In this document: in pieces, positions 24,030-36,200 of the stretch | Position numbering within the stretch: position 1 is the stretch's first letter | Layout: every line of letters begins with the position of its first letter | NCBI GenBank assembly: GCA_039707655.1 | Contig: CM077676.1 | Coordinates: forward strand, 240,764,866-240,828,865 | Reading direction: 5' to 3' | Origin: Elymus sibiricus | Lineage: Eukaryota; Streptophyta; Magnoliopsida; Poales; Poaceae | DNA: 64,000 nucleotides | The notes under the pieces: model-generated | The model's database searches: none | Told to the model about the DNA's origin: nothing | What the model saw: only the letters and a program-made list of their open reading frames with translations | Position numbers and translations under genes: made by a program

Positions 24030-24233
24030 GGAGTCGGGAAGGCACACGTGGGCCCCACAAGGCATCAGGGCGCGCCCCAGGGGGGGTCGCGCCCTGTTGC
24101 CTTGTGGGCAACACGTGGTCCCCTCGGCTGTTTCTTATTTTTGTAATTTTTCTAATATTCCAAAACTGACAAAAATAATTTTTATGGAATTTTTGGAGTC
24201 GGTTTACTTACCGTATCACATACCTACCCATTT
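24030..24233 (-). repeat. LTR-like hairpin module between pol and the 3' ORF
   Basis: Shares CCCACAAGGCAT...GTTGCCTTGTGGGC with the element's own LTRs (21446-21503 and 44329-44385), plus weaker similarity in the next 100 bp (ATTTTT..ATATTC..TCCATGAAAT-like). The two arms pair to form a stem of about 20 bp. It lies exactly in the pol/3'-ORF gap. Confidence 0.6.
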
Positions 24234-26749
24234 TCAGGGTTCTGGAGCATTTCGGAAGGACTCTTTTATGTGCTCTTCGGGTGTCATTGTTTCAATAATA
24301 TTAGTTTCAACATTAATGGGAGTTCCTGCAATATAATGCTTAATTCTTTGTCCATTCACCACTCTCGGATTATTGCCTTCGGAGTTATTTATTTTGATGG
24401 CTTCGGAGCGATAAACTTCTTCGATGACATATGTCACCTCCCATTTAGAGAGAAGTTTTCCTGCAAAAAATCTTAAACGAGAATTGTATAATAGAACATG
24501 ATCACCTACTTTGAATTCCCGTTTTTGAATTCTTTTGTCATGCCACCTTTTAACTTTTTCTTTAAACAACTTAGAATTTTCATAGGCTTGGGTTCTCCAT
24601 TCATCCAGAGAGCTAATATCAAATAACCTCTTCTCACCGGCAAGTTTAAAATCATAGTTAAGTTCTTTAATTGCCCAATAAGCTTTATGTTCTAGTTCAA
24701 GAGGTAAATGACATGCTTTTCCATAAACCATTTTGTACAGAGACATACCCATAGGATTTTTATATGCAGTTTTGTAAGCCCATAATGCATCATCAAGTTT
24801 CTTAGACCAATTCTTTCTGGATCTATTAACTGTCTTTTGCAAAATCAATTTTATTTCTATATTAGTTAATTCAACTTGGCCACTAGATTGAGGATGATAA
24901 GGAGATGCAATTATGTGGTTAACATCACATTTAGCAAGCAACTTACGAAAAGCACCATGAATAAAATGTGAACCACCATCAGTCATTAAATATCTAGGGA
25001 CTCCAAACCTTGGGAAAATAACTTCTTTAAGCATTTTAATAGAAGTGTTATGATCAACACTACTAGTTGGAATAGCTTCTACCCACTTAGTAACGTAATC
25101 AACATCAACTAAAATATGAGTATACCCGTTGGATTTAGGAAAAGGTCCCATATAATCGAAACCCCAAACATCAAATGGTTCAATAACAAGTGAATAATTC
25201 ATAGGCATTTCCTGACGTCTATCAACATTACCAATTCTTTGACATTCATCGCAAGAAAGGACAAACTTATGTGCATCCTTGAAAAGAGTAGGCCAATAAA
25301 AACCAGATTGTAATACCTTGTGTGTAGTTCGGTCTCCCGCATGGTGTCCTCCATATGCGTCGGAGTGGCACTTACGTAGGATCTGTTCCTGTTCATGCTC
25401 AGGTACACAATGTCTAATAATACCATCTACTCCTTTATATAGATGTGGGTCATCCCAAAAGTAATGTCTTAAATCAAACAAGAACTTTTTCTTTTGTTGG
25501 TATGTAAAACTAGGTGGTATATATTTAGCAACAATGTAGTTAGCATAGTCTGCATACAAAGGAGTATTACGAGAAGCATTTATCATAGCTAACTGTTCAT
25601 CAGGAAAATCATCATTAATAGGAAGTGGGTCATCAAGAACATTTTCCATTCTAGACAAATTATCAGCTACGGGATTCTCAGCTCCCTTTCTATCAACAAT
25701 ATGCAAATCAAATTCTTGTAGCAAAAGAACCCACCTAATAAGTCTAGGTTTAGCATCTTTCTTTTCCATAAGATATTTAATAGCAGCATGATCAGTGTGA
25801 ACAGTAACTTTGGAATCAACAATGTAGAATCTAAATTTATCACATGCAAACACAACTGGTAAAAATTCTTTCTCAGTAGTAGCATAATTTCTTTGAGTAC
25901 TGTCTAGAGTTTTACTAGCATAATGGATAACATTTAATTTCTTATCAACTCTTTGTCCTAGAACAGCACCAACTACATAATCACTAGCATCACACATAAT
26001 TTCAAAGGGTAGGTTCCAATCAGGTGGTTGAACAATAGGTGCAGAAATTAAGGCTTTCTTAAGTATTTCAAAGGCTTCTACACAATCATCATCAAAAACG
26101 AATGGAACATCTTTTTGCAAGAGATTGGTAAGAGGTCTAGAAATTTTAGAGAAGTCTTTTATAAACCTTCTATAGAAACTAGCATGACCAAGGAAACTTC
26201 TTATACCTTTGATATCTTTAGGACATGGCATTTTCTCAATAGCATCAACTTTAGCTTTATCAACTTCAATACCTCTTTCGGAAATTTTATGCCCAAGGAC
26301 TATACCTTCATTTACCATAAAGTGGCACTTCTCCCAATTCAAGACAAGATTAGTTTCTTCACATCTCTGCAAAACTCGATCAAGGTTGCTCAAGCAATCA
26401 TCAAAAGAAGTTCCGTAAACGGAGAAATCATCCATGAAAACCTCAACAATCTTTTCACAAAAGTCAGAGAATATAGTAGTCATACATCTTTGAAAGGTAG
26501 CAGATGCATTACATAAACCAAAAGGCATACGATGATAAGCATAAGTTCCAAAAGGACAAGTAAAGGTGGTTTTCTCTTGATCTTCAGGTGACACAAGTAT
26601 TTGAGAGAAACCAGAATAACCATCTAGGAAACAAAAGTGTGTATGCTTAGATAATCTTTCTAACATTTGATCAATAAAAGGCAAGGGGTAATGATCTTTT
26701 CTAGTAGCTTTATTTAATTTCCTGAAATCAATTACAATCCTATAACCAG
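24234..26749 (-). CDS. Athila pol, main part: reverse transcriptase, RNase H, integrase
   Basis: Uninterrupted frame of about 838 codons starting inside RT at [17 protein letters not shown], to a stop at 24234. In order: RT with [11 protein letters not shown] and the catalytic [10 protein letters not shown]; RNase H ([50 protein letters not shown]); integrase zinc region with H-H-C-C ([16 protein letters not shown]), and the catalytic D, D, E in [16 protein letters not shown] and SSGQVELTN. The N-terminal part of RT lies at 37847-38195, beyond CACTA1. All expected catalytic residues of this part are present. Reading continues a little into CACTA1 by chance. Synthesised as part of gag-pol, whose other parts are missing here, so not functional. 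Confidence 0.92.
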
Positions 26750-27010
26750 CACTACTAGGGAAAACCCTAGCAGTAGCGCGGGGTTTTGTAATATCAGTAG
26801 CGTGGGTGGGCACGCTACTGCTACGGCGCTACAGCTAACTATTAGCAGTAGCGTTGTTACACCCGCGCTACTGCTAACAGAGTTTAGCAGTAGCGTGTTT
26901 AGGTGAACCTCGCTACTGCTAAAAACTGCAGCGCGCCTATTTAGCACGCGCTACTGATAAAGCAGCGCTACTGATACACATACCCCGCGCTACTGTTACT
27001 ATTGTCTGTA
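26750..27010. repeat. CACTA1 left sub-terminal repeat region
   Basis: About a dozen copies of a GCAGTAGCGY motif in both orientations (GCAGTAGCGCGG, GCTACTGCTAA, CGCTACTGATA). No gene. Confidence 0.85.
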
Positions 27011-27243
27011 ATTTTTTTCTGCAACGTTTTTTCTCTGTTTTTTAATAGGTTTATACAATAGCCTGTCATATCACACACAATAGTCTCATCATATCATACA
27101 CATGCAAATATTCTCATCAAATCATGCCATCATCATCCAACACAAATGATGTCTATCATCATCATCGATCTCGAAATAGCGATACAAGTTATGATATGTC
27201 TCGAATACATGCAACTACATCGTCATCCCATACACATGTTTCA
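27011..27243. other. CACTA1 spacer
   Basis: Rich in ATCATC/CATCAT. Downstream of the small minus-strand gene; probably its 3' UTR. Confidence 0.4.
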
Positions 27244-27504
27244 TCATCCATCTAAAACGATGATATAGAAGAGAAGAGCTATCACTATGAGTAAGAGCAG
27301 AATTATGCAGTACATGAGGCGCCGGTTGTGATTCCTCTCTCGCGCTAGCGTGAACCTCAAGTAACTAGCTTCTGCTTCTTGTATGCTATCAAACCCTTTA
27401 TGGCTGTCGCCCGAGAACCGTGACACTTGGGCCTGACACTCGGGCCACTCATCGTACACTCCCGGAACCCTCCCTATGTACACGGCATAGCACTTCTTCG
27501 CCAT
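27244..27504 (-). CDS. CACTA1 small protein: RNase H1 hybrid-binding-like domain plus C-terminal membrane helix
   Basis: 86 residues from ATG 27504, just after a possible splice acceptor (CAGGTCCTTG). Residues 4-50 match the RNase H1 N-terminal / caulimoviral viroplasmin-type domain (PF01693): YAVYIGRVPGVYDEW, then ECQAQVSRFSGDSHKGF and a SIQEAEASY helix. This small fold binds RNA/DNA hybrids or dsRNA in RNase H1. It is followed by a basic stretch (RERNHNRR) and a strongly hydrophobic segment of about 20 residues rich in I and L. No RNase H catalytic domain is present. It lies 300 bp downstream of the second gene on the same strand, so it may be its last exon rather than a separate gene. Frame intact. 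Confidence 0.65.
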   Translation of the reverse strand: MAKKCYAVYIGRVPGVYDEWPECQAQVSRFSGDSHKGFDSIQEAEASYLRFTLARERNHNRRLMYCIILLLLIVIALLFYIIVLDG

Positions 27505-27804
27505 CAAGGACCTATGTACCTGTTAGAGATGCATGTTCATCAAGCGAATTCAACAATAATATGCAACATAATATATTTGAGCAACACGAAAAGAAAGAGT
27601 TAGCTAAGAGATGCAACATATAGTAAACATAATTAATCAACGCAGGTTCACCGTACCCAAACTAATTAACTAGATGTACGCAGGTCATCGTACCCAAACT
27701 AACAAACTAGCGTTACGCAAGTTCAGCAGGACCGTTGACATCACAAAGTTTCATCGCTACAGAAACTACAAGTTCAACCGACACATCATCATCGGCATCG
27801 TCAA
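27505..27804. other. CACTA1 spacer
   Basis: 300 bp, no gene. It has a short direct repeat (CGTACCCAAACTAA at about 27652 and 27689). Confidence 0.4.
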
Positions 27805-30800
27805 TCACTTCAAGTTCCACCCATCCATATCCGGGAGGATGCACCCTAGCTTCATGAACGGCGTCAGGTCTTGACGTTGCATGCCTATGCGAGTTCTGAC
27901 ATCAGCTCGTGATATAGGTCCGTGGTGGAACATCCCCTTCTCTCCGACAACTTCTTTCATGATGATCGTTGCAATGTCCTTCTGGATGCGAAAGAAGTCA
28001 TCTCTGATTCTATAATCCAGTTCGTGTCTTAAGGATTCTGCCCATTTGCGGATATGTTCATCGTTTCTTGTTGTCATGCGAAGATGTTGGTGATCCCTTC
28101 TGTACTCCATCATGAGATGGAGGAGGTAGAATCCGTCGTTCTTGCTTGCTGTCGGTTGATGGATGGAGCAGAAGGTAGTTTTATGCGAGAAACCCGGCTT
28201 GTTCTTCCTTTGTTTCCTGATCAGCATGTTGCCACCCCTCATGCTGAAGCCGTGGAGAACATCATCCAGAATATCCATTATGTGGGTGTAGTCTTTCTTC
28301 TCGAAGTTTCTGGACGAGTCGAAATACACGGCGTGGGAGACTCGCGGGAAAAGAACGATAAGGACGGCGCGCCCGTTGCTGCGGAAAACCACGACACCTC
28401 AAATTAGTCTCCATATGAGCGAAGGAATGATTGAAACATACGAAAGGGTTGTTCGGCAATGACTTACATTGGATGATAAGGCAGGAGAATCGTTTCCTTG
28501 TCCTTATTCATTACCATGAAGTATTTGATGTAGTCCCTAGCAGCTTTACGTTCAAACACGCCGAGACTCAAGAAGGACTCATGCATGTAGTATGGATCCG
28601 CCACCGCGATTTCCGAGATTTGTTCTCAGTTCATATGTAGCGCAAAAAGGCGGACGATCGTAAAATCGAGCCGGCTCATGAGAAACATCTCAAAGATGTG
28701 ATCAAACCGCAGGAAGAACACCTCCGCGGGCAGTGTGTCGACATAGCACTTGGCCTGAGGCACACGAACCGCGTAAAGCGGATATCCTGGATCCTCCGAG
28801 GCGAGAAGGCTTTTCTCAGTCGACAGCACATGGTCGTGTAGTCTCCTGAGATCCCCTGATATGGCCTCTAGTGGTTTCGGCGGTAGGATCAGCTTGCCCG
28901 CGACATGGTACATCGCCGCACCTTTGACCGGTACACGGTCTGCAAAATCGATCGGCTGGCTGCTAGAAGCTTTGGCAGCAGCAGTGCCTCTCTTCGGCGG
29001 TCTCTTCCTCTCCTTTTTCTTGGGTTCACCATCCAGACCCTTCCTTACCCCCACCACCAGTGTCATCGGGCTAAGCACTTTACGACCCTCGGCTAGATGA
29101 CCCTGCGTTGAGGCGGCATCTGGAGGTGTGTCCTGTGAGGATTGCATGAAGAGAGACTTCTTGCAATCAACTCTAGGACGTTCCTGCCTGGGCACATCAT
29201 CCATCTCCTCATCCGCATGCTTATAGCCCGAGTCATATGGCTGACTCATCATTTGTTCGTCGTCATAGGCGGCACCGGTATTGAGGAACCGGAGAGGGTC
29301 CTCCTCCTCCATCTCATCATACATTCCTTGTTCCACGGGGCCGACTACATCATCCACTATTGGACCCCCTTCCTCGCGTCGTTCGTCGCTCTCACCCGAC
29401 ACGAGAGGCGCTGGTAATTGCGTAGGCGGGGTGGTGGTGTTCATACCTTGCTGGTTCTCCAATCCTTGCATTGGTGTGCTCTCGGCCGCCTCCAGACGAA
29501 GAAGATTCTTCGGCCACAGCAGCATCCAACCCTTGCATTCTCCAAGCCGCATCGGGGTCTCGTCCTCCTCTCCCCCGAGCCGTACTGGAGGAGTCAAATC
29601 CTCGTGGCCCGCTTTCACACTCGACAAGGTAACCCTGAAGGTGCCAATGGGGATCGGCTGGCCGTGGAACGTGAGTTCCAAGGGCTTCGTTATCACTGCC
29701 TTTCCCACGTCCACCTTCCGGCTGTTGATCATGTAGAGTACGGTGCACGGGGTTTCGTCGGCCTGCGAAGACATGTCTGCGGCGTAAGACATCCGAAAGG
29801 CAACGAAAAACGGAAGATTATATATATGTTGGTGCGACGTGAAATTACCGTGAGGGCGTCGAGGTCAGCCAAAGACGAAGGCCTGCCTAGCACGCCAGAG
29901 ACAGAGGACGGGCTGCTATGAGCTGGTGCGGGAGCAGGACCTTGTGCAGTAGCGGCAGCAGGTGGTGGTGGTGCGATGTTCACCGAGTTGCTCCCGACGA
30001 AGCTGGGCATGGGAAAGTCCTGTGCCGTCTTGTCTGGATTTTGCTTCGTCCAGTCGATAATAGCCGGAATCAAGTTAGTAGCGAAATCATTTCTGCAGGC
30101 AGCTATAGCTGCATTGACTGCCTGCTGGACCAACTCATTTTTGTTCGCTTCTGCGGCCTCAGCTGCTTTTTTCTCGGCCTCAGCTGCATTTTTCTCGACC
30201 GCAAGCTTCACCTTCTCGTCGATGTTCAACTGCCTGAACTTCTTTTTCTGCCTTTTGGCCTCTGGGCCCTCGTTGTAGTAGTACTTCCACCTGGCGCCGT
30301 CTCCGACGCCGTGCACACGTCCGTATTGCGGCCGCTGGTCCAAAGGGAGTCCCTTCAGTTGGTTCAAGGCCCGGTTGAGAGGGGTGTCCCACTTGGGCCT
30401 CATCGACGACTGAGACGACGAGTCGCGGCCGCAAGCCTGTGTTGCTCCTTCTGCAAAAGGAATGTGAACAGTTTACGAATGTTACTACAACGTGTAGTCC
30501 ACTTGATCAGAAGCTAAATGTAAGGTGGTAAAAGAATAATTACCAGTAATCTAATCAATTTCCTCGTGATCGGGTCCGTGTGCCAAACCTTCTTTTCCTT
30601 GTCCCACTTGTACCGAGCCCTGATGAAGTCATGCTCCTACGGGTCGGTGAACTCCACGTAGGGGTCTGGGATCCCCGCGGCTTCACGTTCCGCGTCCTCC
30701 TTATCCCATATGGTCCTCTTGCCAATGTAGCCACGGCTTCCGAGGCGTTGGTTCCCCGTGTTCCTTTGCTGCATTGACTTGTATTTCTCAGACTTAATCT

Positions 30801-31482
30801 TGGCTGCCTCGGTAGCGGAAGTGTCCTTGAACTTTTCGAACTCCTCTGCCGTCAGTGTCGGATTGTCCGCCAAAATCTTGGACAGGGGTTCGTTAGCATC
30901 AATCGCTCGTTTCACCCTCCCTTTCCAGGCGGCCAAATCGTTGCTGAACATGCCCATGGCGTGGTTATTGATACCTTTCATGGCAGCATCATCCCATGGG
31001 TTTTCTATACGGTCATCCCGGCCGGGGAACTGGAATCTCTTGTGCAGCTTTGTTAGGAGCAAGTGCTCCAGATGTGGTTTCTTCCTTAAGTCATTGTCGT
31101 TGATGCTCGCGGTTTCTCGTAGGATGCATCCGACTTGGTTGCCGTAGCACTTGCGAGGTTCATCCGGCGCTATTGGCTCGAATTTGCCAGGGTGCATCTC
31201 TGTGACCAGGATTCTTCCGATGCCGAGTTTGTTAGGGCGTCGTGTCCTCTGCTTCTTCTGCTTCTTCTTTTCGTTACCGCCTTCGGCGCCGGTACCTTTG
31301 GCGCCGCCATCGGTGCCATCGGTGTCGATGTCAGCGGCAGTACCATCGTCCGCTATGACCAGGTCGCCCTGCAAACCTTCTGTTTGCTGACTAGACAAAA
31401 AGTCGAGGTAATCATGTTCACGGTCATATTGTATGTCGTCGGCAGCATGGTCAGAAGGCCCGGTCTCGTCGTTGTTCGACAT
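27805..31482 (-). pseudogene. CACTA1 second gene: Ptta/En/Spm-type protein with decayed Ulp1-like domain
   Basis: Exons by splice signals: 31482-30544, 30450-29849, 29776-28468, 28378-27805. Exon 1 starts MSNNDETGPSD, is acidic then KKKQKKQRTRR-basic, and has the PF03004-like ending (YIGKRTIWDKEDAERE). Exon 2 has an Ala/Glu/Lys helix. Exon 3 begins with a compact domain (VLYMINSRKVDVGKAVI, GECKGWMLLWPKNLLRLE) resembling DUF8039-type modules. The end is a C48-like fold (ARDYIKYFMV, HAVYFDSSRNF, DGFYLLHLM). Stops: TAG 30637-30639 (FTDP*EHDF) and TGA 28626-28628 (ALHMN*EQIS). The protease His-Trp is replaced (GRAVLIVLF) and the Cys position reads NDGFY, so only the Asp of the triad remains. Confidence 0.8.
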
Positions 31483-31551
31483 GTTTCCTACGATTAAGTC
31501 TGCTCGTTTAATTCTTAAACTATAATAAAATGAGTAATGACATAAAAAGAA

Positions 31552-31746
31552 GGCCTATGGTTTGCCGGAATGCCGTTTCATTCCCGTCCAAGCAAATGCC
31601 GGGCACTCGATATGCCTACTTTCTAGCACAAGTCATGCCGAAATTCACGGGAAATTTCGGCATGACCTTTGCTAAAAAGTGGACATATCGAGCGCCTGAA
31701 ATTTGCCGGAACGGAAATGAATCAACATTCCGGCAAAACATAGGCC
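31552..31746. repeat. 195-bp near-perfect palindrome upstream of CACTA1 second gene
   Basis: Arms 31552-31645 and 31653-31746 (94 bp each, 7-bp loop CACGGGA) pair without indels. The innermost 14 bp are perfect (GTCATGCCGAAATT) and the outermost start GGCCTATG. It lies about 70 bp upstream of the ATG at 31482. The right arm is repeated at 36865-36954. Confidence 0.9.
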
Positions 31747-32450
31747 ACTCGGATCATTTCCCTACATACAAGAAAAGCCAACATAGGCAACAATAGCACA
31801 TCATCTCCATCATTTGGCACATCATATGGCCACAACAGCAGCCAACATCATTTGGCACTTCAATTATTCAAAATATGTTCACCATCAACAGCCAACATCA
31901 TGTATATCAAAGAAATTCATGCACTTTTATTATTCAAAGAAATTCACCATAAAGAACCCTAGTTAAATTCCTATCTACTAGGGTTAACTAAACAAAACAA
32001 TAGCTACTTCTCAAAAAACCCTAGCTAACAATTGATTGATGCAAACAAGGAACTTCTATTTTTTATTTAAATAGCAACAATTGATTGAACTAAGATTTTT
32101 TAAACAGCAACAATTCTGTTTTGACTAGGGTTCATAATCTAGCACTAACCTAGCAATAATTCTGTTTTAACTAGCTAGGGTTCATAATCTAGCACAGTTG
32201 CTTTAACTAAATTTTTTTAAATAGCAACAATTATGTTTGAACTAAAAAAATGTAAATAGCAACAATTTTTTTTACTAGGGTTCATAACACTAACCTAGGG
32301 TTCAAATGGCACCTAGGTTTCATAATCTAGCACTAACCCTAGGGTATTCATGGCACTAATCTAGCACTAATTAACCTAGGGTTCATATGGAACTAATCTA
32401 GCACTAAATAACCTAGGGTTCATACATATGGCAGAGAGAGAGTGCAGAGA
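31747..32450. other. CACTA1 A/T-rich stretch with short repeats
   Basis: No gene. Repeated words: AATAGCAACAATT (about 32070-32270) and CCTAGGGTTCAT with TCTAGCACTAA (about 32110-32420). Probably promoter or leader region between the two main genes. Confidence 0.45.
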
Positions 32451-32752
32451 GAGACAAGAGGGGAGGGGAGAGGAGGGCCTTACAGGGCGGTGAGATCGAT
32501 GGAGGAGTAGGAGGTTGGCGGCGACGTCGACGTCGAGGAGGAGGCAGGCGCGGCGAGGTCGAGGAGGAGGAGGCAGGCGCGCGGCGACGTCGAGGAGGAG
32601 GCAGGCGCGGCGAGGAAGGGCTCCGGCGACGGCGCGAGGAGGCAAGGGCGACGAGGGCTCTGGCGACGGCGTGGAGGAGGGCAAGGGGATGGAATGGGGG
32701 GGAATGGGGGGAATTGGGGAAGAAAGGCCCGCGCGGTGCGGTTAACTCAAAC
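32451..32752. other. CACTA1 G/C-rich purine-rich stretch
   Basis: GAGGAGG/GGCGACG repeats give long but low-complexity open frames on both strands; I do not regard them as genes. Confidence 0.45.
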
Positions 32753-32958
32753 ATAGCAGTAGCGCGTTTATGGACCCGCGCTATAGCTAACTTAGCTGTA
32801 GCGCGGGATACCTAAACCGGCGCTACAGCTAACTTAGCTATAGCACGGGTGTGGACACATGCTACTGCTATAGCTAACTTATCTGTAGCGCCGGTTTGGG
32901 TAGCCCGCCCTACAACTAAGTTAGCTATAGCGCGGGTCCATAAACGCGCTACTGCTAT
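32753..32958. repeat. 206-bp palindrome made of sub-terminal repeats, inside CACTA1
   Basis: Arms 32753-32845 and 32866-32958 pair without indels; the outer 42 bp (ATAGCAGTAGCGCGTTTATG...) are perfect. The motifs are the same GCAGTAGCGC family found at both CACTA1 ends. It lies between the two main genes. Confidence 0.9.
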
Positions 32959-33125
32959 TCCTTTGATTTTTCTTTTCATTTTCTCCTTTTGCTTTTTCTT
33001 TTCATTTTATTTTTCTTATTTCCTTTCTCCTTTTTCTTTTTCTTTTCATTTCCTTTTGTAATCCTTTCATTTTCTTCTTTCCTTTCTCATTTTTCTATTT
33101 CTTTTCATTTTATTTTCTTTTCCGA
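32959..33125 (+). repeat. Polypyrimidine tract
   Basis: About 165 bp of almost only T and C (TTTTCTTTTCATTTTC-like), directly beside the palindrome and just downstream of the transposase stop on the minus strand. Confidence 0.85.
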
Positions 33126-33260
33126 AAGACGACCGAGCCGGGAAGAAGGGGATCGGATACAATGTATATAACTCAAGCGACGATATATATTACATATCAT
33201 TTGACCGATAATGATTAAGTGCGTACACAAAATAAATACATATATATAAATGATGGTTTC

Positions 33261-36200
33261 TCAGCATCGACGTTTTCGTTTCTGAGTGAGCTTCTTTCCC
33301 TTCTTGTTCGTTGTCGAATAATTGAGCCCCTCGTTGTGACTTTTCCTTTTCCATGGAGTACGATCTTTCTTAGGTAATGTAGTATTGATTCTTCTTTTGA
33401 CGTATGCTTCATCATCATCGTCATCTTCCCTCATCGGGTTTACGTACTGGTCGTAGTCTTCCTCATTGGCGACTCCATCCATTCCGATGATGTTCCTTTT
33501 GCCTCTCCTCACGACAACACGGCTGGGATTGCTCTGGTCGGTTATGAAGAAGCATTGTGTCACGTGCTTAGCGTGTACCCATGGCTCGTTTTTTTGCGAT
33601 GGCATTGACGGTAGCGCTCTTGGCGTCGGGTATAGACATGGTAGTGAAATACCGGTTTTCTCTTTCGACGTTCTTAGCCCATCTGACACGGAACATCGTC
33701 GCATCGTGCAATCCTGAGTAGTCAAGCTCCCACATCTCTTCGACCCTTCCGTAGAATCTTTGAGTTGCGGCGTTGTCGCCGGTCATGCATTCCATCGTCA
33801 CCCCTGAGTTCTGAAAATCACTGTTTATATCTTTGGCCTCCGTGTAGAACGTGTATCCATTGATATCGTATGCCTGACAGGTCGCGAGGTTGGCCGCGGG
33901 GCCATGTGCTAAGGCGTATATGAGCAATCCGTCCGTAGAGTCCTCTTCCGGGGGATTAGCAAGAACATGCTCTTTGAACCAAGGCAGGAAAGTGGAGTTG
34001 TGCTTTCTAATAACTTCGGCGTTCGTCTTGCATAGCCCCCGGTCACGGTACTTCTTTGCGATGGTTTCTTTGTGCAGTGTCGCGAAAGGATCTACCACGT
34101 CTAGGTGCTGTAGCACTACTAAGTTTGCTCTGTCAAAGTCATTGCGTCGATCCGAGTGGTCCACATGCAGTTCCCTCCGGCCGTTGGTGTGACCTTCTCC
34201 TCCGAGCCTCCCAAGGTGCTTGTTAACAGGCAAACCAACAACAGGGTCTCCGCCATATAGATAATTCTGCAGAAAGAGGTGCACTCTTGGGTCAGATAGC
34301 CCTGGATGATGCTTCCATCCGGACGGGACATGTTACGAACGAATCCTTTGATGACCCCATTCATCCTCTCGAACGGCATCATGTTGTGCAGGAATGTCGG
34401 CCCGAGGTCTATGATGTCGTCCACAATGTGGACACACAGATGCACCATGACGTCAAAGAACGCGGGCGGGAAGTACATCTCAAGCTCATTTAGTATCACA
34501 ACGATCTCTTCCTGTAGCCTTCGGAGCTGCTTCACACTGATCGACTTTCGAGAGATAACATCGAAAAAGTTGCAGAGACTAATAAGCGTGTCACGGACGT
34601 GCTTGTCCATTATCCTTCTAAGGGCAACAGGAAGTATCTGCGTCATCATCACATGACAGTCATGAGACTTCATCCCGCTGAACCTTTTCTTCTTGGTGTC
34701 TAGAAATCTTCTTATCTTCCCACAGTAACCGGAACTAACTTTGATTCCAGTAAGGCAGTTGAAGAATTGATCGATCTCCTTCAGACTTAAGGTAAAGCAA
34801 GAAGGGGGGCAATAATTCTCTTCCTTCTTGTTGACTTTTTTGCCCTGGTCCCGCGCCTCCGTCTCCGTCTCCGTCTCCTCCGACTTTTTACGGGGCGGCA
34901 TGTGGAGATCTGCCCTGATGTTCAAATCTTCCAAGTCTCTTCTTGCCTTCGGCCCATCCTTGGTCTTATCCGGCATGTTCATCAGTGTTGCAAGCAAGCT
35001 CTCAAGGATATTCTCCATGATATGCATTTGATCAAGGCAATGAGGCGTGTCGAGTTTGGGCCAGTACTCCAAGTCCCAGAAAATAGACCGCATTTTCCAT
35101 ACCTTCAGCAGCGGCTCCGACACCTTTTTCATCTTTCCCGGCACGGGGCACTGTTCCCAGTTTTTCAACAGCTCATCGATTTCGGCGCCGCTCCTCTTAC
35201 GTGGAGGACCTCGATGCTCAGCCTCACCATTGAATAGATCTCCACGGTTTCTCCATGGGTCATCCTTCGCGAGCCATCTTCGATGCCCCATGTACACGAT
35301 TTCCCCAGACCCGCCATCTTTCGTTAGCTGCTGAGATGTTGTATCATCCATGCACCGCGTGCATCCGCAATATCCATGGCACACCTGGCCTGCGACATAT
35401 CCGTAACCGAGATAGTCGTGCACCGTCGTCATCAGCGCGGCTCTCATATAGAAATACTCGCCTTTGCTGGCGTCCCATGTCTTGGCCGGTGTTTTCCATA
35501 ACGTGTCTAACTCCTCTTGAAGTAGCCCCAGATACAGATTAATATTATTTCCAGGTTGTTTCAGCCCTTGAATCAGCATGCTCATGTGTATGTACTTTGT
35601 CTTCATGCACTTCCAGGGGGGAAGGTTGTACATCCATACAAACACGGGCCATGTGCTATGGTTGGTGTTCTGGTTGCCAAACGGATTCATGCCATCGGTA
35701 CTCGTGCCAAGCACGATGTTACTTGGATCACCTGCGAAAAATCGATATTCGGCGTTGAACGCTCTCCACTGGCTTGCATCCGCGAGGTGTCTCAGCTTCG
35801 GATCATCTCCATCGTCGGGCTTCACCCTCTCCGTGTGCCAGCGCATGAGCTTTGCTTCCTTAGGATCTATGAAATAACGCTGCAGACGGGGAGTGATCGG
35901 TAGGTACCATACAACTTTCTGGGGAGATTTCTTTCCGGCCTTCTTGTATCGAGAAGCATTGCACACCGGACAGTTGTTTTTTTCCGCGTGCTCCTTCCGA
36001 TAAATGATGCAATCGTTGATGCATGCATGGTATCTAATGTGCGGCAGATCAAGAGGGCACACGATCTTCTTGGCCTCATCGACACTAGTAGGACACAGGT
36101 TCCCTGCGGGAAGAACCTTCTTTAGATACTTGAGAAGCTCATCGAGGCTTCTATCGGTCCATTTGTTTTTAGCCTTTGTCTTTAGAAGTTCGAGCGTGAA

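Noticed and set aside
32376..32754. Long open frames on both strands (Arg/Pro/Ser-rich)
   Set aside because: They come from GAGGAGG/GGCGACG low-complexity DNA inside CACTA1; frames are open on both strands and no domain is visible.
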